DNA of 13,336 nucleotides from JBKPNX01 sp046732855 (GTDB lineage: Bacteria; Pseudomonadota; Alphaproteobacteria; Geminicoccales; Geminicoccaceae): the NCBI GenBank assembly GCA_046732855.1, contig JBKPNX010000177.1, positions 1-13,336 on the forward strand. Direction: 5' to 3'. This document shows positions 6,622 to 12,943 of the stretch, piece after piece. The first letter of the stretch is position 1. Every line of letters begins with the position of its first letter. The translations under genes were made by a program, and so were the position numbers. The notes under the pieces were generated by a model. That model worked only from the letters and a program-made list of their open reading frames with translations, was not told the DNA's origin and did not search any database.

Positions 6622-7029
6622 ATGGACCTCGAGCAAGCGATGCAAATGGCCGCCGCGGGCATGAAGGTGCAGGGCGCGCGCATGCGCCTTGTCGCGCAGA
6701 ACCTCGCCAACGCCGACTCGACCGCGCTTCGTCCGGGCGGCGAGCCGTATCGCCGGCAGACCATCACGTTCGCCAACCAGCTCGATCGCGAGCTCGGGCT
6801 CGAGCGGGTCCGCGTCGCGCGCATCGGGGTCGACCGCTCGGCGTTCCCGCTGCGCTATTCACCGGGCCACCCGGCCGCGGACGCCGACGGCTACGTGCTG
6901 ATGCCGAACGTCAATCCGCTGCTCGAGATGATGGATCTGCGCGAGGCGCAGCGCTCGTTCGAAGCCAACCTGAACGCGCTCACCCTGGCGCGCTCGATGG
7001 TTCAGCGCACGCTGGACCTGCTGCGTTGA
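6622..7029 (+). CDS. flgC: Flagellar basal-body rod protein FlgC
   Basis: 135 residues; proximal rod subunit partnering FlgB and FlgF. The N-terminus MDLEQAMQMAAAGMKVQGARMRLVAQNLANADS is the FlgC rod motif. The middle has RRQTITFAN, and the end has the conserved segments GYVLMPNVNPLLEMMDLREAQRSFEANLNALTLARSMVQRTLDLLR. I chose the ATG at 6622 because GGAG (6609-6612) precedes it at a suitable distance and FlgC normally begins with MDL. An ATG at 6607 overlapping the flgB stop would add five residues (MEPSA). Confidence 0.94.
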   Translation: MDLEQAMQMAAAGMKVQGARMRLVAQNLANADSTALRPGGEPYRRQTITFANQLDRELGLERVRVARIGVDRSAFPLRYSPGHPAADADGYVLMPNVNPLLEMMDLREAQRSFEANLNALTLARSMVQRTLDLLR

Positions 7030-7056
7030 GTTCTTGGCGGACCAGCTTTGGCATCT

Positions 7057-7062
7057 GAGGAG
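7057..7062 (+). promoter_or_regulatory. Shine-Dalgarno site deciding the fliE start
   Basis: GAGGAG lies 6 nt before GTG at 7069. This strong site favours the GTG over the upstream in-frame TTG at 7048, which has no purine-rich element. Confidence 0.7.
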
Positions 7063-7068
7063 CGGAGC

Positions 7069-7371
7069 GTGACTGACGCGCTACGGCTGAACCCGGCGAT
7101 CGCCGCCTACAATCAGGCGCTGCAGCGGCCCCGAGCGGACGATGTCTCCGCCACGCCCGCCTTCGGCGCGCTGCTCGAGCAGACGCTCGGCGATGCGATC
7201 GAGGCCGGCCACAAGGGTGAGGCGATCGCAACGGCCGCGGTCAGTGGTCAGACCAGTCTCCAGGAGGTGGTGGAGGCGGTCAACGCGGCCGAGCTGACCC
7301 TGCAGACGGTGGTGGCGGTGCGCGATCGGATGATCGCGGCGTATCAGGAAATCCTGCGCATGCCGATCTGA
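7069..7371 (+). CDS. fliE: Flagellar hook-basal body complex protein FliE
   Basis: 100 residues from a GTG start. FliE joins the MS ring to the rod and is needed for export of later rod subunits. The diagnostic region is the C-terminus: TSLQEVVEAVNAAELTLQTVVAVRDRMIAAYQEILRMPI, where LQTVxAVRDRxxxAYQEILRMPI is the family signature. The N-terminal third (NPAIAAYNQALQR) is variable as expected. It lies between flgC and fliQ, the usual alphaproteobacterial order. Confidence 0.94.
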   Translation: MTDALRLNPAIAAYNQALQRPRADDVSATPAFGALLEQTLGDAIEAGHKGEAIATAAVSGQTSLQEVVEAVNAAELTLQTVVAVRDRMIAAYQEILRMPI

Positions 7372-7395
7372 TCCTGGTCGGCTGAGGATTGCCCA

Positions 7396-7662
7396 ATGAC
7401 GCCAGACCAGGTGCTCGACGTCGCGCGCGAGGCGATCTTCGTCCTGATCAAGCTCGGCGCGCCGATCATGCTCGTCGCCCTCGTGGTCGGGGTCGTGGTC
7501 GCCCTGCTCCAGGCGCTCACTCAGATGCAGGAGATGACCCTTTCGTTCGTGCCGAAGATCCTGGCGATCTTCCTGACCACGCTGCTCGCCCTGCCGTTCA
7601 TGACGGCCACGCTGGTCGGCTTCGGCGAAGATATGTTCCGCCGGATCGCCGGCCTCGGCTGA
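7396..7662 (+). CDS. fliQ: Flagellar export apparatus protein FliQ
   Basis: 88 residues, the normal size. It is an inner-membrane component of the flagellar type III export gate, assembled with FliP and FliR. Two membrane helices are evident: about 15-40 (VLIKLGAPIMLVALVVGVVVALLQA) and 52-76 (VPKILAIFLTTLLALPFMTATLVGF), joined by the conserved LTQMQEMTLSFVPK loop. GAGGA lies about 10 nt before the ATG. fliR follows after 16 nt. Confidence 0.95.
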   Translation: MTPDQVLDVAREAIFVLIKLGAPIMLVALVVGVVVALLQALTQMQEMTLSFVPKILAIFLTTLLALPFMTATLVGFGEDMFRRIAGLG

Positions 7663-7678
7663 GCGCGCGCTCGCGCCG

Positions 7679-8443
7679 ATGCTGCCCGAGCTGCTCACCG
7701 CAGAGGCCTTCCGGCTGCTGCTGATTTTCGTGCGCATCGGCAGCGCGATGGCGATCATGCCGGGCCTGGCCGAAATCTACGTCGCCGGCCGCGTGCGGCT
7801 GCTGCTGGCATTCGGGCTGAGCCTGGCGCTGGCCGGTCCGCTCGGCCCCTCGTTGCCGGTCCCGCCGGACGAGCCGCTGGCGCTGGCGCGCCTGCTCGCC
7901 ACCGAGGTGGTGCTCGGCCTGTTCATCGGGACCGCGACCAAGGTGATCTTCGCGGCGCTGCACATCGCCGGCACCACCATCGCGCTTCACTCCGGCCTGG
8001 CGACGGCGGCGATCTTCGATCCCAACGAGGCGACCCAGGGCACGCTGCCCGGCAATTTCCTGACGACCACGGCGCTGGTCCTGCTGTTCGTCACCGATTC
8101 CCATCATCTGCTGGTCGAGGCGCTGGCGGCAAGTTACGCGACCCTGCCGCCCGGCGACGCGCTGCCCTGGGGGGACATGGCCGAGTTGCTTGCGCGCCTG
8201 GTCGACCAGGCTTTCGCCCTCGGCCTGCGCCTCGCCGCGCCGATCCTGCTCGTGAGCGTGCTGACGTATCTCGCGATGGGCGTGCTCAATCGGCTGATGC
8301 CGACCTTCCAGGTGTTCTTCATCGCACTGCCGCTGCAGATCCTCGCGGCGTTCGCGACGCTCATGCTGTCGTTCGCGGCGGGCCTGCTCGCCTTCTTCGC
8401 GTTCTTCGGGGACGGTCTCGCGCGCCTCGGCCTGGGCGGGTGA
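7679..8443 (+). CDS. fliR: Flagellar export apparatus protein FliR
   Basis: 254 residues with about six hydrophobic stretches; a core subunit of the FliPQR export gate. Recognisable segments are LLLIFVRIGSAMAIMPGL at the N-terminus, VRLLLAFGLSLALAGP, a G-rich amphipathic segment IAGTTIALHSGLATAAIFDPNE (family AGxxIgxqxGlxxAxxfdP), and LNRLMPTFQVFFIALPLQILAAF near the end. The start context is poor (no clear Shine-Dalgarno), consistent with coupling to fliQ. The stop TGA (8441-8443) is directly followed, in the same frame, by the flhB coding region. Confidence 0.94.
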   Translation: MLPELLTAEAFRLLLIFVRIGSAMAIMPGLAEIYVAGRVRLLLAFGLSLALAGPLGPSLPVPPDEPLALARLLATEVVLGLFIGTATKVIFAALHIAGTTIALHSGLATAAIFDPNEATQGTLPGNFLTTTALVLLFVTDSHHLLVEALAASYATLPPGDALPWGDMAELLARLVDQAFALGLRLAAPILLVSVLTYLAMGVLNRLMPTFQVFFIALPLQILAAFATLMLSFAAGLLAFFAFFGDGLARLGLGG

Positions 8444-8449
8444 ACGGCC

Positions 8450-9509
8450 ATCGCCGAGGATCAGGATCAGTCGCAGAAGACCGAAGAACCGAGCCAGCGC
8501 CGCCTGGAGGAGGCGCGCCGGCAGGGGCAGGTCGCGAGCTCGCGCGAGGTCAATCACGCCCTGGTGCTGGCATCGGGAGCATTGTTCGTCGGCGCCCTCG
8601 CGCCTGGCGTCGCGCTGCGCCTCGCCGAAGCCTTGCGGCCCTTCATCGAGCGGCCGCACGCATTCGCCCTCGATGCGGGCGACCTGGCGCCGACACTGCA
8701 CGCGCTCCTTGGGACGCTTGGCTGGATCCTGCTGCCGGCGGTGCTCTTGTTTCTCGGCGCGGCTCTGGCGAGCGGCGTGATCCAGCACGGTCCTATGTGG
8801 AGCGCTGCCCCGCTGGCGCCCAAGCTCGAGCGCATCTCGCCTACGGCCGGCGCCAAGCGGCTGTTTTCGCTGCGCTCGCTCGTGGAATTCCTCAAAGGTC
8901 TGGTCAAGATCGTCCTGGTCGGCGCCGCCGCCGCGTTCCTGCTGTGGCCGGCCGCGCCGCGCGTGCTGACCGCGATCGGCCTCGAGATCGGCTCGCTGCT
9001 TGCCCTGCTGCACACGCTGGCGCTGCGTCTCTTGATCGGCGTCGCCGCGCTGGCCGCGCTGAGCGCGGTGCTCGACAGCCTCTACCAGCGTTTTGAGCAG
9101 CACAAGCAGCTGCGCATGTCGCGGCGCGAGCTCCAGGACGAGTTCAAGCAGACCGAGGGCGACCCGTTCCTGAAGGCGCGCCTGAAGAGCCTCCGTCTGG
9201 AGCGGTCGAGGCGGCGGATGATGGCGGAGGTGCCCAAGGCGACGGTGGTGGTGACCAACCCGACTCACGTCGCGGTCGCCCTGCGCTACGACGCCACCAT
9301 GGCGGCGCCTCGGCTGGTGGCCAAGGGCATTGGCGGCCTCGCCGAGCGGATTCGCGCGACCGCGCGGGAGCATGGCGTGCCGGTCGTACGCAACCCGCCG
9401 CTCGCGCGCGCTGCACGGCGCCGTCGAGCTCGGGGCCGAGGTGCCGCCCGCGCAGTACCGGGCCGTCGCCGAGGTGATCGGCTACGTGCTGCGCGTCAGA
9501 CGGCGCTGA
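8450..9509 (+). CDS. flhB: Flagellar export protein FlhB, no canonical start and frameshifted near the C-terminus
   Basis: FlhB is the export switch protein of the flagellar type III system. The N-terminus AEDQDQSQKTEEPSQRRLEEARRQGQV is clearly FlhB, followed by four hydrophobic regions and the cytoplasmic domain with KATVVVTNPTHVAVALRYD, whose NPTH is the autocleavage site. Two defects are visible. First, the frame from the fliR stop to the conserved N-terminus holds no ATG, GTG or TTG. The codon where Met is expected is ATC (8450-8452), so 8450 is an inferred start; the first ordinary start is GTG at 8564, which would remove the conserved region. Second, after NPPLARA the frame breaks in CGCGCGCGC (9403-9411). 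The proper ending (LHGAVELGAEVPPAQYRAVAEVIGYV) continues in another frame to TGA at 9507-9509. As written, the original frame runs on to 9529 with Arg-rich nonsense. Confidence 0.85.
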
Positions 9510-9535
9510 CCTACCCCGAACTGCGCTGACCTACC
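9503..9535 (+). repeat. Direct repeat GCGCTGACCTACC, 20-nt period
   Basis: GCGCTGACCTACC occurs at 9503-9515 and 9523-9535. Each copy contains a TGA, so the pair provides a stop in two of the three frames: 9507-9509 for the restored flhB frame and 9527-9529 for the unshifted frame. It looks like a short tandem duplication at the flhB end. Confidence 0.7.
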
Positions 9536-9591
9536 GAGGTACGTTTCCGGCACAGGCTCGGCCGCTCCCGCAACCGTTCCTTCACCGCGCG

Positions 9592-9650
9592 CTCCCTACC
9601 CTCGGGGCCAACCAAACGCCTCAGGTCCCGATAACGACCCAGGTAGGGAG
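9592..9650 (+). promoter_or_regulatory. Structured 5' leader that can sequester the protease ribosome binding site
   Basis: CTCCCTACC (9592-9600) is a perfect 9-bp complement of GGTAGGGAG (9642-9650), the segment containing the Shine-Dalgarno GGGAG four bases before the ATG at 9655. Inside it a second stem pairs CGGGGCC (9603-9609) with GGTCCCG (9624-9630), with one G-U wobble and a 14-nt loop. If transcribed, the fold would hide the ribosome site. The trigger is unknown. No known riboswitch class is recognised. Confidence 0.5.
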
Positions 9651-9654
9651 TGAA

Positions 9655-10352
9655 ATGAACAAGGCCATGACGGCCGTGGCGGCGCTTGCGGCGCTGCTGA
9701 CCTCGGCAGCGTCCGCCGGGGCCGCGCCGCCGCCGCTGCTCGGCACCGCGGAGTTCCGCACCGAGTCGCTGGACGCCTTACCTAAATGGCAGCGCGCGCT
9801 GCGCCAGATCGAGCGGGAGCAGGCCACGTCCGAGCGTGCGCGCGGGCGAGCGAGCCGTGCCCCTCGCGCGCGGCGGTGGCCTGGCAATCCCTGATCAAGA
9901 GCCAGATCGGTCGCCCGCCAATTGAACAGCTCCAGGCGGTTAACCGATTCTTAAACGAGTGGCGCTACAAGGCTGACGATCAGAACTATGGCCGCCGCGA
10001 TTACTGGGCGACGCCGCTCGAGTTCCTTCGCTACTCCGGGGACTGCGAAGATTATGCCATCGCAAAATACGTCAGCCTGCGCCAGCTCGGCTTCCCCGCC
10101 GAGCAGCTGCGGTTGGTCGTGGTCCGGGACGTGGTGCGCGACCTCGCACATGCCGTGCTCGCGGTCTACCTCGACGATGAGGTGTACGTTCTCGACAACC
10201 TGACCAACGCCGTGCTGCCGCAGGATCGGATCAGCCATTACGTGCCGTATTTTTCGATCAATGAAACCACGCGCTGGGCCCACGTGCCGCCGGCCGACAC
10301 ACAGGTGTCGGCGCGATCCGAGCGGATGACGCCGAGCGCGAAAGCCAATTGA
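9655..10352 (+). pseudogene. Transglutaminase-like periplasmic cysteine protease (BTLCP/LapG family), frameshifted
   Basis: Restoring one base gives a 232-residue BTLCP (PF06035) protein; LapG-type members cut surface adhesins in the periplasm. The first part (from ATG 9655) has a signal peptide, MNKAMTAVAALAALLTSAASAGA, then LPKWQRALRQIEREQAT. The second part, in another frame, begins near 9830 with RACARASEPCPSRAAVAWQ and runs to 10352. The catalytic triad is visible: Cys in SGDCEDYA (codon 10044), His in DLAHAVLAV (10149) and Asp in YVLDNLT (10194), with 35- and 15-residue spacings close to those of LapG. Asp and Glu flank the Cys, as at the calcium site of LapG. The break fits loss of one base in a TAC codon near 9827. 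Error or true decay cannot be told apart. The sensor gene follows after 7 nt. Confidence 0.88.
9940..9954. promoter_or_regulatory. Second TTAA-N7-TTAA (CtrA-type) motif, inside the protease gene
   Basis: TTAA at 9940-9943 and 9951-9954 flank exactly 7 nt (ccgattc). It falls in codons GTT AAC CGA TTC TTA AAC of the VNRFLN segment, where the rare TTA codon completes the second half. It lies about 406 nt upstream of the HD-GYP sensor gene. It could be an internal CtrA site or a coincidence of a conserved peptide. Confidence 0.35.
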
Positions 10353-10359
10353 GCGATCG

Positions 10360-12480
10360 GTGCGCGCGCACGGACCCAAGCCAGCGATGGCCGCAGCGCC
10401 GGATGATCCGTTCGGCGGCGTTGACCACGCGGAGCGATCCGAGCGGCCTCAACCTGGCCCATTCATCGCGGCGAGCTTGATCGCTCTGGCCCTGATCGCG
10501 GGCCTCGCCGGCGTGCTGGTCAAAGTCCTGGTCGACGATCGCCGCGCGAGCCTGCAAGCAGCGCAGGGCGCGCGCATGGAGGCCATGGCGCGCGGTCGCG
10601 CAGAAGTCCTGGCCACCTGGGTCAACGGCCTCGCCCAGACCGGGCGCCGCCTGACCGAAGCAGATCTGCTCCGCGTGTTCGCCAGCGAGTCGGCGCTGCA
10701 CGGGCCAGCCGAACCGCTCGCCCCGCCGATGGTCGAGCAGCTGCCGTATCTCCAGCAGATGATCGACGACTTCACTCACCAGAACGGGCTGGTCGGCGCC
10801 GGACTGGTCGACCTGCACGGGCGTTCGCTGCTGCTGAGCGGCGCTGCCACGCCGCTGCCCTACAATCCGAGCGAGCTGCTCGACGGCCAGCTCGAGCGGG
10901 CCGTCTCACCGGTTCGGGCCGGCGACGGCAACGACGCCATGCTCGGCGCGCGACTGCTCATGGACCTCGCCTTGCCGGTGCCGGTCGCCCAGCCCTGGGT
11001 CGCCGGGGACCGACCCGAAATCGCCGCGGTTCTGTTCATGGTGGTGCCGGTCGCGGAGCAGCTGGCGAGTTTATTGGACCCGGGGTCGGTGCTCGGCATG
11101 GGCGAGCGCCTCCGCCTGATCCAATGGGGCGAGCAGGGACCTGAGCAGGTGATCCCGGGGCCGGATCCGCGCGTGGTCGGCTTTACTCTCAGCGAGCCGC
11201 TCGCGCCGGGCCAGGCGCGGCCGTACGGGCCGTTGCGCAAAGTTGACGGCAGCGAGTTGTTCGTGGTCGGCGCGGCGGTGCCTGGCCTGCCGTGGACGGT
11301 CGTGCACGAGATCGATGCGACCGCCGCGCTCGCCCCGCTACGGCAGTTCGCGCTGGCGGCAGTGGCTCTGGCCGGGCTGGCGGGGCTCGCCCTGGCGCTG
11401 GCCTTTGCCGCATTCTGGTGGCGCCGCAGCAGCGCTCACCAGCGCGAGCTCGCGACTCAGTATCGCGATCTGGCTACGGGCATCCAACGCCAGCGGCGTC
11501 TGCTCGAAAGCATCACCAATGCCATGCAGGAGATGCTCTGTCTGAAGACCGCTGACGGGCACTATGCCTACGTCAACCCTGCGTTCGCCGACGCCCTGGC
11601 CAGGTCGGCAGGGGACATTCTGGGCCGTACGGACGCCGAGCTGTTTCCCGGCGAGGTGGCCGCGCGACAGGCCGCCAGCGATCAGCGCGCGCTGGACGGC
11701 CTGGCGGTGAAGGCGGAGCCTGTCCAGGTCGAACTGGGCGGGCGCACGCGCTACCTCGCCACTTCGCGGGTGCGCGTGTGCGATGAGGGCGGCAGGCCCG
11801 CCGGTCTGGTCGCGGTGATGCGCGACGAGACCGACCTGATCGAGCAGCGCGCCCGGCTCGACCGTCTGATCCGGGCGACCGTGGATGCCTTGATCCGGGC
11901 GATCGAGCTGCGCGATCCGTTCCTGGTCGGGCACACCCGACGCTTGCAGCGCCACGCGACCCGGGTCGGCGCTGCCCTGGGTCTGGCCGAGCGCGACCTC
12001 GCCACGCTCGACCTCACCGCCTGCCTGTCGCAGGTCGGCAAGATCTTCGTGCCCCAGCACATCCTGACCAAGCGGGAACCGCTCGAAGAGACAGAGATCC
12101 GCGCGCTGCGCCGACACGTCGATCACGCGCTCGAGGTGATTCGGCCGATCGATTTCGAGCTGCCGGTCAGCGAAGCGCTCGGGCAGATGTACGAGCGGCT
12201 AGACGGCAGCGGCTATCCGGCGGGCCTGTCTGCTGGCCAGATCCGGCCGCTGGCGCGCATCCTTGGTGCGGTCGACGCGTTCTGCGCGCTGACCGAGGCG
12301 CGCGGCCATCGCCATGAGATCAGCGCGGGCCAGGCGCTTCTGTACCTCGCCGGGCACCCGCATCTGTACGACGTCAAGGTGGTCGCGGCCCTGGCCGAGG
12401 TGGTCGCCGCTGACGACGGCGCCACCGGCGCACAGCCCGCCGGGCGCGCAGACGTCGTACAGTCGGTCGCAGCCGCCTGA
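10360..12480 (+). CDS. Membrane sensor with PAS and degenerate HD-GYP domain
   Basis: 706 residues. TM1 is at about 34-57, a periplasmic sensory region at 58-325 (Cache-like by layout), TM2 at about 329-353, PAS at about 377-490 (YAYVNPAFADAL, GRTDAELFP, TSRVRV) and an HD-GYP-type domain at about 500-685. HD-GYP enzymes hydrolyse c-di-GMP using His/Asp metal ligands. Here the canonical HD of LLHDIGK is Ser-Gln (LSQVGKIFVP, 557-558), the HHE before the GYP motif is Met-Tyr-Glu (610-612), and the second Asp of the aDvfDAL motif is Cys642. GHT (His525), His586, Lys561, DGSGYP (615-620) and Asp639 remain. It is therefore probably not a phosphodiesterase but a receptor or scaffold. The GTG at 10360 lies 7 nt after the protease stop; an ATG at 10387 is an alternative. 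The pairing suggests control of the LapG-like protease across the membrane. Confidence 0.9.
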   Translation: MRAHGPKPAMAAAPDDPFGGVDHAERSERPQPGPFIAASLIALALIAGLAGVLVKVLVDDRRASLQAAQGARMEAMARGRAEVLATWVNGLAQTGRRLTEADLLRVFASESALHGPAEPLAPPMVEQLPYLQQMIDDFTHQNGLVGAGLVDLHGRSLLLSGAATPLPYNPSELLDGQLERAVSPVRAGDGNDAMLGARLLMDLALPVPVAQPWVAGDRPEIAAVLFMVVPVAEQLASLLDPGSVLGMGERLRLIQWGEQGPEQVIPGPDPRVVGFTLSEPLAPGQARPYGPLRKVDGSELFVVGAAVPGLPWTVVHEIDATAALAPLRQFALAAVALAGLAGLALALAFAAFWWRRSSAHQRELATQYRDLATGIQRQRRLLESITNAMQEMLCLKTADGHYAYVNPAFADALARSAGDILGRTDAELFPGEVAARQAASDQRALDGLAVKAEPVQVELGGRTRYLATSRVRVCDEGGRPAGLVAVMRDETDLIEQRARLDRLIRATVDALIRAIELRDPFLVGHTRRLQRHATRVGAALGLAERDLATLDLTACLSQVGKIFVPQHILTKREPLEETEIRALRRHVDHALEVIRPIDFELPVSEALGQMYERLDGSGYPAGLSAGQIRPLARILGAVDAFCALTEARGHRHEISAGQALLYLAGHPHLYDVKVVAALAEVVAADDGATGAQPAGRADVVQSVAAA

Positions 12481-12812
12481 AGGGACGCGCAGGCGGGTAC
12501 CGTGGCGCGGGTCCGCGTCGGCGGAAAAGCCGGTCGAATGGCCCGAGCTCGTCGCCACTCGGGTGCTGATCCGGCGAGTCCAATGACGTCGGGACACGCG
12601 ACGCTCCCCGCGTAGCGATCCCGACCACGCCTCTCGCCCAGCCAGGATTGAGCGGGCTATGGTCGCGGTGCGCTGGCTTGCGCTCCCGGCGACAGGCTGA
12701 CGCCATTGCCCCTGACCGTAGCGTGGGATCTCGAGGGCAGCGCCGCCGAATCTGCGCAGCGGGCCGATGAACGTCAGGAGAATAACCCGTCGATCGCAGA
12801 AGTGCAGACACA

Positions 12813-12834
12813 GACCGGCCGCCGCGGGCCGGTC
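12813..12834. terminator. GC-rich hairpin upstream of dnaE
   Basis: GACCGGCC (12813-12820) and GGCCGGTC (12827-12834) form a perfect 8-bp stem around GCCGCG. No T-run follows on either strand. It may end the protease-sensor transcript or lie in the dnaE leader; intrinsic termination is doubtful without the T-run. Confidence 0.4.
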
Positions 12835-12931
12835 GTTGCAATGCTCGAAATGAGCGGAACGCGGGCAAGCCTCGCGGGAACCGGTTGAGCCCTAGCGCCA
12901 GCTGACATAGCCTGCGCTGCAGGTCGTTCGC

Positions 12932-12936
12932 GGGAG
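12932..12936 (+). promoter_or_regulatory. Shine-Dalgarno site deciding the dnaE start
   Basis: GGGAG is followed after 7 nt by TTG at 12944, which opens the DnaE frame. No ATG or GTG that would preserve FVHLRVRS lies nearer. Confidence 0.65.
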
Positions 12937-12943
12937 CTGCTGC

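Larger units (their letters stand above)
12481..12943. other. Gene-poor interval before dnaE
   Basis: 463 nt without a convincing gene. Short open frames exist on both strands (for example 12706-12888 plus; part of a long minus-strand frame 12374-12967), but they show no recognisable motif, no good ribosome site, and arginine-rich or low-complexity composition. The interval holds one strong hairpin (12813-12834) and the dnaE ribosome site. No tRNA-like or riboswitch-like pattern was seen. Confidence 0.6.

Noticed and set aside
8440..9096. GTG frame overlapping the fliR stop (GTGA), as a possible flhB start
   Set aside because: It lies in the wrong frame: its product is Arg/Ala-rich nonsense, while the FlhB N-terminus is read in the fliR frame.
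7598..9373. 591-codon open frame on the minus strand
   Set aside because: It is antisense to fliR and flhB, whose products are recognised. Its translation is Arg/Gln/Gly/His-rich low-complexity sequence, typical of the shadow of a GC-rich gene.
12706..12888. 60-codon plus-strand frame before dnaE
   Set aside because: TTG start without ribosome site, spans the hairpin, and no recognisable sequence.
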